From Pseudoalteromonas neustonica (GTDB lineage Bacteria > Pseudomonadota > Gammaproteobacteria > Enterobacterales > Alteromonadaceae), in contig NZ_BDDS01000004.1 in NCBI RefSeq assembly GCF_001653135.1, forward strand, positions 282,013 through 346,012: 64,000 bases of DNA, written 5' to 3'. The notes under the pieces are model-generated. The model saw only the letters and a list, made by a program, of their open reading frames with translations, searched no databases and was not told where the DNA came from. The position numbers and the translations under genes were made by a program. Shown piece by piece: positions 17,718 to 26,263 of this stretch; position 1 is the first letter of the stretch, and each line of letters opens with the position of its first letter.

Positions 17718-20700
17718 GTGCTCCGAGTGATCTTTTTAAAACATAATCAATTTTATTCATTTGTGTGGTGCATATTTTTTTCTTTCTTTTTACTCGCGAC
17801 TTTATTCAATAACTCTGTAACAGCTGCACCATCAATACATGGTACAAAACTTACCGACTTTAAATACGCACAACCTTTATTTACAACAATTGATGACAAC
17901 GCAAAGATTGTTAATGGCGCGATAACAAGTGGGATTGAGGCTAATAACGGCATTTTCTGGTTTGGCACCCAAAATGGATTAGTGAGTTTTGACGGCGTCA
18001 GCTTTACGCGTTTTGAACATCAACCCGGTAATAAAAATTCCCCCGCAGCTGATTACATAGTAGCTATAGCTCAAGATCAAGACGGGGGCATATGGTTAGC
18101 AACCCGTACTTCTGGTTTAACCCGCTTTGATCCTATTAGCAATGAATTCATTCACATCAGTACTCAAAGCCAAAACATGGCATTGATGAGCAATACCTTA
18201 CGCACGCTTAAAATAGACAGCAATAACCAATTGTGGGTAGGCCATGAGTTAGGTGTAGAAAAGCTCGATCTTAATTCAAAACAAAGTACTCATTATATTT
18301 TGCCCACACAAGGGGAGATCACATATCACTTTTTTGAAACTAACGATGGCGCTATTTGGGCATGCTCAACTAAAGGTGTGTTTGTAAAGGGTATAAATGA
18401 TACTCATTTTTCAAGTATTTCTCAGTTAAAAAACTTAGACATACGTTCAGTATACCAAGACCCGACGGGGACATATTGGCTTGGTAGTCGAAGTGGTTTA
18501 TGGTTTTGGGATGGTGTAAGCGATCCTGTTTCAGCGAGTAGTGACAATTCACACGTTAATAGTAATGCTTATGTACGCTCTATTATTGCCTTAGATAACA
18601 ACCAAGTGTGGGTTGCAACTTACGGTGAAGGAATTTGGGTATTTAACCTAGAAACAAAGCAATGGTTAAATACCTACAAACATGATCCTTCAGTTGCAAC
18701 AAGTTTAGTTTATGATGAAATTGGCACTTTATTTTTAAGCAAAAATGGAACAATTTTAATAGGCACTTGGGGGGCTGGCCTACAAATATTGAATAGTAAT
18801 ACCGTGAATAATTTTGCAATGCTTCGCTATACTTTACTCCATGATAAAGGCTTAAGCTATGCTAATGTCCGCACAATTTTTGAATTAGAAAATGGCACAA
18901 TACTTGTCGGTACTACGGGCAATGGTGTTGATGTTATTGAACCTAAAAATGGCCGGTTAAAAACAATTAACTCTGATCTCTCAGGTAAAAAAATCAGCAA
19001 CGTCGTATCCCTTGCTGAGCAGAAGGATGGGACTTTATGGGCGGGAACAACATCGTCAGGGCTGGTAAAAATACATTTGAAAGAAGGTCATTTCTCACAA
19101 TTAGAACTCACAGGGTTAGAGAAAGGCGCTATTTTGCGACTGTTGGTGCTCAATGATCAATCTCTAGCCGTTGGGACAGCTAAAGGTGTATGCATTATAA
19201 AACGAGGTAGTCGTCATTGTGAATCTCTGATAAAAAAATTAGACGGCAAAAAGATGAATGATACCGTTACGTCCATGATTCAAGACAGCGCTAATTCGCT
19301 TTGGATCGGTAGCCATAATGGTCTTTATCGTAAAAGAGCAGATCAAACTGTGCTTGATCACTTCCAAGCAGATAACTTATCACAAGGACTTAGTCATAAT
19401 TACGTATTAGGGATGGTAGTTGATCAAGCAAATAATATGTGGCTCACCACCAGCACTGGTTTTGACAAAGTGACTGATTTGGAGCAAATACAACCAATAT
19501 TTAATCAGATGAAAGGCGAATTTCCAATCGGTAAGCACTCACCTGGTGCTAATATGCTGATTGATAAACATCAACGAATTTGGAGTGCCACTAGTGTCAT
19601 TGATTTATCGACGAAGCAATTTCGCCCTCTAAATAATGGCTACGGTGTAGACATTGGGGTTGCTTGGTTAGGATCGTATACTAAATTGCGCAGTGGGTTA
19701 ATGGTATTTGGCGGTACAAAGGGCGTGCTTATAGTCGACCCAAATAAGTTTCCTTTTTCTATTACTCCGAGTAAATTAAATACAGTACGTCTAAAGGTCA
19801 ATGGCGAATCAGCCCCTTTATCTCGCTTAAATAACCTCATCTTAAAACCTGAGGAGGCAAGTTTTAATATACAGATAGCGGTCAATGAATTACTTCACAA
19901 GTCACTTGTTTACGAATACCAATTATTACCAGATCAGCCTCAATGGCGACTTATTGATGCCGATGCTCCTTACGTACAATTAAGTAAGCTTTCCCCACAA
20001 GACTACACCCTAACAACACGGGCATATTATAAAAATAATACAGCACAGATCTCCCCTTCAGTACTCTCTTTTACTGTACAACCGACGTTAATACAAACAC
20101 TGTGGTTTCGTTTATTAATTGTGGGTATTTCACTCATAATTTTGGGGCTCATTTTTCGCTGGAGAATTGGTATAGTCAAGGCTAAGGCAATAAAGCTTGA
20201 AGAGCTTGTCAGTCAACGTACACGCGAAATACAAGTAATTAATCAAATCGGACAACAATTCACACTCCAATTACTCTTGGATGAATTACTCAATGATATA
20301 TACGCACAAATCAATGAAATTTTTCAAGCCGATCGTTTTGGAATTGGTATTATCAATAATGATAAAAATTGTTTAGAATTTAACTATGCAGTTGAGCGTG
20401 GGGTTCGTTACGTTGCTTATGAACGTTCAATGGAGGAACCAGGACAACTTGCTGTCTATGCCGTTGAACACAATCAATCTGTATTAATAAATGACTACGA
20501 CACTCAGTTTCACCACTATTACCCTGAACAAGATAATGCTAATCATCAACTACACAGTGGTAGCAAAGAAATAAAAGCATTATCAATGATGTATGTTCCG
20601 ATGCAACATAACGGAAAAATGCTGGGTGTAATTAGTATTCAAAGTGTTAAGCCCAATAGTTACCATGCACATGATTTAACATTACTAGAAAGCTTAGCGT

Positions 20701-21578
20701 CATATGTAACAATCGCATTGTCCAATGCACAGTCCCATCAGCATTTATTGGAAATGCACCAAACATTACAAAATAATATTGAAGAATTAAAACATACCCA
20801 AGAACAGCTAATAATGCATGAAAAAATGGCTCAATTAGGACAATTAGTTGCAGGGATTGCGCATGAAGTAAACACCCCTATTGGAATAACCATTACTGCT
20901 TCTAGTATATTACAAGATTATACGCATCAATTGCAAAAGCACTTTTCGGCGAATACTTTATCTCGCAGTATTTTTAACCAATATTTTGAGCGCGCGGATC
21001 AAAGTTTAATACTAATAAAAACAAACGCAGAACGTGCCGCAGAGTTAGTACAAAGATTTAAACAAATTGCCGTAGAGAACTCCTTTGAAATAGCTGAACC
21101 AATAAACATAGAAGAGTTTATTTACGACATAATCAAAAGTCATACAAGCACAATTGCAGCAAAAAAAGTTCAAGTAGATATAAATATTGTAAATAAAGGA
21201 AAACTGATTAGTTGCCCTAACGCTTTAAGTCAGGTTTTGTTTTGCATAATAAACAACAGCTTAACACATGCATTTAATGATGTGAGCAACAAGGTAATTC
21301 ATTTCAAAATTGAGTTCACACAAACGCAATGCTTAATTGACATTGCAGATTCTGGAGTGGGTATTGCAGCTGATGCAATAGATAAAATTTTTGATCCGTT
21401 TTATACAACAAACCGATCACAGGGGGGAACAGGTTTAGGTTTAAGTATCGCGTTTAATTTAATACATCAGGTTTTACAGGGCACTATTGAATGCGAAAGT
21501 GAAATAGGAGTTGGCACTACTTTTTCATTATGTCTACCAATAAATATACGTCACAACCTTGAACATGAAAGTCAGTAG
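17718..21578 (+). CDS. propeller-type membrane sensor histidine kinase (Reg_prop, Y_Y_Y, GAF, HisKA, HATPase)
   Basis: A 1286-aa sensor kinase. Export signal in the first 37 residues; then about 650 residues of Reg_prop-type beta-propeller repeats (recurring GTxxGL and LWIGxxNGL phrases); a Y_Y_Y-like beta-sandwich (about 690-785); one membrane helix (about 793-816); a GAF domain (about 845-1010); a coiled coil; HisKA with phospho-acceptor His1049 in GIAHEVNTP; and HATPase with DSGVGI and GGTGLGL. Unlike the well-known Bacteroides hybrid kinases of this kind, it has a GAF domain inserted and no receiver or AraC domain, so it needs a separate response regulator, none of which is adjacent. The start is a GTG with a poor ribosome site; GTG at 17727 is possible. 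Probably senses polymer breakdown products outside the cell. Confidence 0.92.
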   Translation: MLRVIFLKHNQFYSFVWCIFFSFFLLATLFNNSVTAAPSIHGTKLTDFKYAQPLFTTIDDNAKIVNGAITSGIEANNGIFWFGTQNGLVSFDGVSFTRFEHQPGNKNSPAADYIVAIAQDQDGGIWLATRTSGLTRFDPISNEFIHISTQSQNMALMSNTLRTLKIDSNNQLWVGHELGVEKLDLNSKQSTHYILPTQGEITYHFFETNDGAIWACSTKGVFVKGINDTHFSSISQLKNLDIRSVYQDPTGTYWLGSRSGLWFWDGVSDPVSASSDNSHVNSNAYVRSIIALDNNQVWVATYGEGIWVFNLETKQWLNTYKHDPSVATSLVYDEIGTLFLSKNGTILIGTWGAGLQILNSNTVNNFAMLRYTLLHDKGLSYANVRTIFELENGTILVGTTGNGVDVIEPKNGRLKTINSDLSGKKISNVVSLAEQKDGTLWAGTTSSGLVKIHLKEGHFSQLELTGLEKGAILRLLVLNDQSLAVGTAKGVCIIKRGSRHCESLIKKLDGKKMNDTVTSMIQDSANSLWIGSHNGLYRKRADQTVLDHFQADNLSQGLSHNYVLGMVVDQANNMWLTTSTGFDKVTDLEQIQPIFNQMKGEFPIGKHSPGANMLIDKHQRIWSATSVIDLSTKQFRPLNNGYGVDIGVAWLGSYTKLRSGLMVFGGTKGVLIVDPNKFPFSITPSKLNTVRLKVNGESAPLSRLNNLILKPEEASFNIQIAVNELLHKSLVYEYQLLPDQPQWRLIDADAPYVQLSKLSPQDYTLTTRAYYKNNTAQISPSVLSFTVQPTLIQTLWFRLLIVGISLIILGLIFRWRIGIVKAKAIKLEELVSQRTREIQVINQIGQQFTLQLLLDELLNDIYAQINEIFQADRFGIGIINNDKNCLEFNYAVERGVRYVAYERSMEEPGQLAVYAVEHNQSVLINDYDTQFHHYYPEQDNANHQLHSGSKEIKALSMMYVPMQHNGKMLGVISIQSVKPNSYHAHDLTLLESLASYVTIALSNAQSHQHLLEMHQTLQNNIEELKHTQEQLIMHEKMAQLGQLVAGIAHEVNTPIGITITASSILQDYTHQLQKHFSANTLSRSIFNQYFERADQSLILIKTNAERAAELVQRFKQIAVENSFEIAEPINIEEFIYDIIKSHTSTIAAKKVQVDINIVNKGKLISCPNALSQVLFCIINNSLTHAFNDVSNKVIHFKIEFTQTQCLIDIADSGVGIAADAIDKIFDPFYTTNRSQGGTGLGLSIAFNLIHQVLQGTIECESEIGVGTTFSLCLPINIRHNLEHESQ

Positions 21579-21684
21579 TACATCTTTCCCTTATTCATTT
21601 AATTGAACAATTAAGCAATAAGACTATACAAGTATTTGCTGTGCTAATGAACTTTGCAAAACCCCATGCTGATATTTAGTTTTA

Positions 21685-21713
21685 TACAAAATAGACTCTA
21701 ACACTTGTTAGAG
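21685..21713 (-). terminator. rho-independent terminator for the minus-strand peptidase array
   Basis: Perfect stem CTCTAACA / TGTTAGAG (21696-21713) with a two-base loop; on the minus strand it is followed by a T-rich tail. It lies 75 bases beyond the last peptidase fragment and is separate from the terminators inside the repeat units. Confidence 0.6.
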
Positions 21714-21788
21714 CCGATTATAAAGCCTTTAAAAAATCGATCGGCTAGCTAAAACAATCAACATTAAATATATAAAGAGCTTTCATTT

Positions 21789-21998
21789 TTACTCGGTTAC
21801 GACAGGCATCGCTTTTACAGGTGCTTCGTCACTCAGTAAATATTTATCAAGCCACTGCTCTTGCTCCCAAAGTACATGTAGCAAACTCTTACGAGCACGG
21901 TATCCATGCGCTTCATAAGGCAACATCACTAAACGGGCATCTTTACCTAACCCTTTTAGTGCGGCATACATACGCTCGCTTTGCATTGGGAAAGTGCC
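21789..21998 (-). pseudogene. divergent C-terminal fragment of an S9 peptidase (outermost copy)
   Basis: Encodes about 65 residues from MQSERMYAAL to a stop, equal to the end of the full peptidase upstream, including the catalytic-His segment PYEAHGYRARK. The last 13 residues differ (EAPVKAMPVVTE versus DKTTDAVISAE) and there are scattered silent changes, so it is older than the other two fragments, or is the tail of a lost paralogous peptidase. Homology to the full gene stops at GGGAAAGTGCC (21988-21998). It has no start signal and cannot be active. Confidence 0.75.
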
Positions 21999-22033
21999 GT
22001 GAGATTAAAGGCGGGATCTTCTTGTTTAGTGAG

Positions 22034-22072
22034 AGTAATAAAAACACGGTATCAAACCGCGTTTTTATTACT
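22034..22072 (-). terminator. hairpin terminator in repeat unit 1
   Basis: Arms of 17 bases (AGTAATAAAAACACGGT and complement with one mismatch) around a 5-base loop, with an A/T-rich base that gives a T-run on either strand. It follows the stop of the fragment at 22082. Confidence 0.75.
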
Positions 22073-22081
22073 TGAATTCAA

Positions 22082-22288
22082 TTACTCAGCTGAAATTACT
22101 GCGTCTGTGGTTTTATCATCACTCAGTAAATATCTATCAAGCCACTGCTCTTGCTCCCAAAGTACATGCAGCAAACTCTTACGAGCACGGTATCCATGCG
22201 CTTCGTATGGCAACATCACTAAACGGGCATCTTTGCCTAACCCTTTTAGTGCGGCATACATACGCTCGCTTTGCATTGGGAAAGTGCC
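22082..22288 (-). pseudogene. C-terminal S9 peptidase fragment (copy 3)
   Basis: Encodes the same last 64 residues as the full peptidase (MQSERMYAAL to DAVISAE), with the catalytic-His segment but without the serine or aspartate. The sequence upstream of GGCACTTTCCC is unrelated to the peptidase, so this is a truncated duplicate with no start signal. Confidence 0.8.
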
Positions 22289-22327
22289 GTGAGATTAAAG
22301 GCGGGATCTTCTTGTTGAGTGAGAGTA

Positions 22328-22358
22328 ATAAAAACACGGTATCAAACCGCGTTTTTAT
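22328..22358 (-). terminator. shortened hairpin terminator in repeat unit 2
   Basis: Same terminator as in the flanking units but with 13-base arms, because the sequence after TTTTTAT switches to an unrelated spacer. It follows the stop of the fragment at 22384. Confidence 0.7.
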
Positions 22359-22383
22359 CAATTTAGAGTGAAACTTAACTCAA

Positions 22384-22590
22384 TTACTCAGCTGAAATTA
22401 CTGCGTCTGTGGTTTTATCATCACTCAGTAAATATCTATCAAGCCACTGCTCTTGCTCCCAAAGTACATGCAGCAAACTCTTACGAGCACGGTATCCATG
22501 CGCTTCGTATGGCAACATCACTAAACGGGCATCTTTGCCTAACCCTTTTAGTGCGGCATACATACGCTCGCTTTGCATTGGGAAAGTGCC
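22384..22590 (-). pseudogene. C-terminal S9 peptidase fragment (copy 2)
   Basis: Second exact-protein copy of the last 64 peptidase residues, identical in amino acids to the end of the full gene and to the fragment at 22082. Truncated at the same GGCAC junction, so it arose in the same duplication process. Not expected to be translated. Confidence 0.8.
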
Positions 22591-22625
22591 GTGAGATTAA
22601 AGGCGGGATCTTCTTGTTGAGTGAG

Positions 22626-22664
22626 AGTAATAAAAACACGGTATCAAACCGCGTTTTTATTACT
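22626..22664 (-). terminator. rho-independent terminator of the full S9 peptidase gene
   Basis: A 17-base stem with one mismatch and loop of five, ten bases after the stop of the full gene, with T-runs on both sides of the stem. Nearly identical hairpins recur in the two repeat units downstream. Confidence 0.85.
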
Positions 22665-22673
22665 TGAATTCAA

Positions 22674-25118
22674 TTACTCAGCTGAAATTACTGCGTCTGT
22701 GGTTTTATCATCACTCAGTAAATATCTATCAAGCCACTGTTCTTGCTCCCAAAGTACATGCAGCAAACTCTTACGAGCACGATATCCATGCGCTTCGTAT
22801 GGCAACATCACTAAACGGGCATCTTTGCCTAACCCTTTTAGTGCGGCATACATACGCTCGCTTTGCATTGGGAAAGTGCCTGAATTAGGGTCTTCTTGCC
22901 CATGGATCATTAGCATTGGTTCGTTAATTTTCTCAGCATGAAAAAACGGTGACATGTTTGCGTAAACGTCTTGAGCCTGCCAAAAATCGCGTTCCTCACC
23001 TTGAAAACCAAACGGCGTTAGTGTGCGGTTATAAGCGCCACTTCGAGCTATACCGGTTTTAAATAAGTCACTGTGAGCTAATAAGTTTGCAACCATGAAG
23101 GCACCGTAGGAATGCCCTGCTATCGCAATTTTATCTTTATCCGCAATGCCTTTTTCAACCAGGACATCAACGGCAGCTTTTGCACTTGCCACTAATTGCT
23201 TTCTAAATAAGTCGTTTGGCTCTTTGCCCTCAACACCTACTATAGGCATTTTAGGGTCATCAAAAACAGCAATCCCTTTAGCAAGGTAAGGCATTGGGCC
23301 CCAATAGCCTATATATGTAAATTCATACTCAGATTCACGTACTTGCGATGCCACCGCTTTATCTTTATATTCCAGTGGGTAAGCCCACATTAGTACAGGT
23401 AAAGTACCTTGTGTTTTATCATAACCTGGCGGTAAGTATAATGTACCTGATAACTCCACTCCATCATCACGTTTGTAACGTACTAGCTCCTTGGTTACAC
23501 CTTTAAATGCAGGGTAAGGGTGCTCAAAGGTCGTAAGCTGAGTTAAGGTGTCCTTGCCTAAATCACGAATAAAAAAGTTTGGCTGCTCTTTTTTTGATTC
23601 TCTGATGGTGATTAGTTTTTCACCTTCGTCATCAAGCATCGCACGCACACGCTCATAATATGGTGCAGCAGATTGCCACAAGCGCTTGCTGCTATTTGTT
23701 TTTATATCATATTGATCTAAAAATGGTACATTACCTTGTTCTGATGCGCCATTTCCGCGTAAGAATATATAACGTCCGCCGACTACTTTGATTACGTTTT
23801 CGCCTAAATCATTACGCTCATAAATTGCATTACCGGGATCTTTATAAGCATCATTGTAGCTTCGCTCAGAGAACAAAATACGGTTTTTATCTGCGTTACG
23901 AGGTTGGATGACATAAGTACGTAATTGGCGATCGCTAAAACGCCATTCACTAAGCAACGCAACATTATCGTTGGCCCATTCAATACCCGCAAATCGACGT
24001 TCAACTTTAGCAAATAATTTAGGCTCACGTTTAAACGGCGAACGTAAACTATAAATGTGATCATGATAAGGCACATCTGTCTTCATATCGCCACCATCTT
24101 GCGCTTGTGCCCATATAACTTCAGCTCCTTGATCAGCACGCCATTGAAAGCTTCGGCGACCCGTTCGTACACTATCATAACCCTGAGGAATATTGTCAGC
24201 CAGAGCCTGCTTAGCAAGTTCAGCTAACGCAAAACCTCGCATCCCCAGTATTTGCCATGTTGTCGCAAAGCGACTGTAAGGTACTTGATAGGAAAAAGGT
24301 TCATCAATGCTCGCAACTAAAATGTTCGTTGAGTCTGGTGAAATTGAAAATGATTTAAATAAACCCGCTTTCCCTATTGCTGTCGCCACACCACTGAGTG
24401 GAATATAGGTAAGTTGACCTTGCCCATAAAATTTAAACTGTTGTTCATCAAACGGGCTCGTCAATAAATTTTGATAAGTACGAGCAGGTGCTTTTTGGCC
24501 ACTACTTTGTTGGATAACTGGCACCACACTGTCTGCATCACTAACCAAACGCGACTTACCGATATTAACAGCTGCATTAGCAACAATTGCAGTACTATCC
24601 GGCAGCCATTGGTATGGTGTTGCTGTTAATACTGAATTTAATGCAACTCCCGCAAGCTCACGCGCTTGTTTGGTTTGCGTGTTGTAAACCCACAAATGAG
24701 CCTCGGTAGGTTGCTCAACAATAAACGCAAGATATTCGCCATCACTTGACCATTTAGGTGAACGGATCACACCTTGTGGTAAATTATTAACTTCAACTAC
24801 AGCACCTGTTTCAATGTGTTTTAATTGTAAGCTACTAAACTTTGAGCGAGGACGAGAGCGTGAAAAGTTAGCTGGGTTTAGTTTTATACCTGCTAACTTC
24901 ACCTCTTCTTTTGCTAAGTCGTCCAATGTTTCAACACGTTTACGGTCAAATAATGCAAGCCATTGCCCATCCGATGATAAATAACTACTAGGCGCTAACT
25001 TTGCATCTACTAGTGCAGCTAAATCACTTGAAGGGGTTTGATAACCTTGTGTGCTATAGCTTGCACTGCTAAAACAAACACTGAGCCCGAGAGCAAATAA
25101 AAGCGTTATGCCTTTCAT
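22674..25118 (-). CDS. secreted prolyl-oligopeptidase-family (S9) serine peptidase
   Basis: An 814-aa peptidase with an N-terminal export signal (MKGITLLFALGLSVCFSSASYS), a long beta-propeller-like middle (about 30-520) and a C-terminal alpha/beta-hydrolase domain. The catalytic triad is visible: Ser670 in GHSYGAF, Asp743 in GQEDPNSG and His777 in YEAHGYR. The style is close to the glutamyl-endopeptidase-like S9 proteins of marine Gammaproteobacteria. It should cleave short peptides in the periplasm or outside the cell. AAGGAT lies five bases before the ATG. Its 3' end has been duplicated downstream, leaving two exact C-terminal fragments and one divergent one. It is divergent from a LacI regulator 137 bases away. 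Confidence 0.92.
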   Translation of the reverse strand: MKGITLLFALGLSVCFSSASYSTQGYQTPSSDLAALVDAKLAPSSYLSSDGQWLALFDRKRVETLDDLAKEEVKLAGIKLNPANFSRSRPRSKFSSLQLKHIETGAVVEVNNLPQGVIRSPKWSSDGEYLAFIVEQPTEAHLWVYNTQTKQARELAGVALNSVLTATPYQWLPDSTAIVANAAVNIGKSRLVSDADSVVPVIQQSSGQKAPARTYQNLLTSPFDEQQFKFYGQGQLTYIPLSGVATAIGKAGLFKSFSISPDSTNILVASIDEPFSYQVPYSRFATTWQILGMRGFALAELAKQALADNIPQGYDSVRTGRRSFQWRADQGAEVIWAQAQDGGDMKTDVPYHDHIYSLRSPFKREPKLFAKVERRFAGIEWANDNVALLSEWRFSDRQLRTYVIQPRNADKNRILFSERSYNDAYKDPGNAIYERNDLGENVIKVVGGRYIFLRGNGASEQGNVPFLDQYDIKTNSSKRLWQSAAPYYERVRAMLDDEGEKLITIRESKKEQPNFFIRDLGKDTLTQLTTFEHPYPAFKGVTKELVRYKRDDGVELSGTLYLPPGYDKTQGTLPVLMWAYPLEYKDKAVASQVRESEYEFTYIGYWGPMPYLAKGIAVFDDPKMPIVGVEGKEPNDLFRKQLVASAKAAVDVLVEKGIADKDKIAIAGHSYGAFMVANLLAHSDLFKTGIARSGAYNRTLTPFGFQGEERDFWQAQDVYANMSPFFHAEKINEPMLMIHGQEDPNSGTFPMQSERMYAALKGLGKDARLVMLPYEAHGYRARKSLLHVLWEQEQWLDRYLLSDDKTTDAVISAE

Positions 25119-25255
25119 TTTTTATCCTTGGTATTTTTTATTAGGTGTGTATCTAAACATGTTTCGTAAAATCCATAAAGTTTTTGCGTTCATTACTAGG
25201 CTAAATTGCGTTAAACTCCCTAATTGGTCCATATAATCACTGTCTCGTAATCTAA

Positions 25256-26263
25256 ATGAAAAATAAAACCGACAATATAACCATTTTTGACGTTGCCAAA
25301 GAGGCACAAGTTTCCAAGTCAACGGTCTCCTTAGTACTCACTCAAAGTGACAAAGTCAGTGATAAAAGTAAAGAAAAGGTATTGCAAGCAATTGATAAGT
25401 TAGGTTATGTATATAATCGCGATGCTGCTGCACTGCGCAGTCGCCGTTCTAACTTAGTGGCGCTAGTCATCAATGACTTAACCAACCCCTACTCTGCTCA
25501 GCTAGCTGTTGGGCTTGAAAACCATATTCATGCGCTTGGTATGCTGCCTATGTTGGTAAACACCGCAGAAAGTGTTGATCGTCAAACACAAGTTGTTAAA
25601 ACACTTAAAGAGTACAACGTCGCCGCTTTTATAATGTGCCCGGCACCAGGAACTACACAACAGTGGGTTGATGAACTTATTAACAGTGGCTTTCCTGTCA
25701 TTCACATCATGCGAGAAGTTCCCTTTTGTGCAGCCCCAACGATTTTACCCGATAACAAAAAAGGCAGCCACCTAGCCACCACCCATATTCTGCAACAAGG
25801 TATTGAAGACATTGCGTTTATAGGTGGAACCGACGATATCTCAGATTATCATGAACGTTTAGCTGGTTTTAAAAGCGCCTTACAATATTTCAAAATCAGC
25901 GATGATAAGCCATGCCTAAATGCAGTAACTAATCGCCAAGGCGGACGCGATGCATTTAACTCGCTGTATGCTCAATACCCTGATACAAAAGCAATCATTT
26001 GTTTTAACGATGTCATTGCTTATGGTGTTATTGAAGCGATCCGCGAGCAAGGCTTAATCCCAGGCAAAGATATAAAAGTTGTCGGCTTTGATGACTTAGC
26101 TGATTCATGTTTAATGTCACCTTCTTTGAGTAGCGTGACCATCAATGCAAATGAGATAGGCAAGCGAGCCTGCCACGTGTTGCAAGAATTACTTAGCCAC
26201 GGCACGCCTGCGGTAAGAACATTAATCGACGTACACCTAAAAGTAAGAGATTCAAGTCAATGA
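25256..26263 (+). CDS. LacI-family transcriptional regulator
   Basis: A 335-aa regulator with the N-terminal LacI helix-turn-helix (ITIFDVAKEAQVSKSTVSLVL, residues about 8-28), the hinge helix region (YNRDAAALRSRRS, about 52-64) and a periplasmic-binding-protein-like effector domain (LVALVINDLTNPYSAQL onward). Such proteins usually sense a sugar or nucleoside. A TATAAT hexamer lies at 25232-25237, leaving a very short 5' leader; no clear ribosome site precedes the ATG. The stop overlaps the next start (ATGA), so it is co-translated with a glycosyltransferase. It is also divergent from the S9 peptidase gene, which could be another target. Confidence 0.92.
   Translation: MKNKTDNITIFDVAKEAQVSKSTVSLVLTQSDKVSDKSKEKVLQAIDKLGYVYNRDAAALRSRRSNLVALVINDLTNPYSAQLAVGLENHIHALGMLPMLVNTAESVDRQTQVVKTLKEYNVAAFIMCPAPGTTQQWVDELINSGFPVIHIMREVPFCAAPTILPDNKKGSHLATTHILQQGIEDIAFIGGTDDISDYHERLAGFKSALQYFKISDDKPCLNAVTNRQGGRDAFNSLYAQYPDTKAIICFNDVIAYGVIEAIREQGLIPGKDIKVVGFDDLADSCLMSPSLSSVTINANEIGKRACHVLQELLSHGTPAVRTLIDVHLKVRDSSQ

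Larger units (their letters stand above)
21999..22880. repeat. tandem array of three ~290-302 bp units made from a peptidase 3' end plus terminator
   Basis: Measured from junction to junction the units are 21999-22288 (290 bp), 22289-22590 (302 bp) and 22591-22880 (290 bp). Each holds the last ~207 bases of the S9 peptidase gene, its stop codon, a hairpin terminator and a short tail ending in GATTAAAGGCGGGATC-type sequence that joins the next copy at GGCAC. The third unit contains the real end of the full gene. The first and third units are nearly identical; the middle one has a different 3' spacer that is 12 bases longer. The pattern shows repeated unequal recombination or slippage at a short homology. 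Confidence 0.85.

Noticed and set aside
21821..22941. Plus-strand open frames across the repeat array
   Set aside because: They are antisense shadows of the repeated peptidase end; no ribosome sites and no recognisable protein.
25155..25164. AAACATGTTT palindrome between the S9 peptidase and LacI genes as a LacI operator
   Set aside because: Only ten bases, no central CG as expected for LacI sites, and no second copy was seen.
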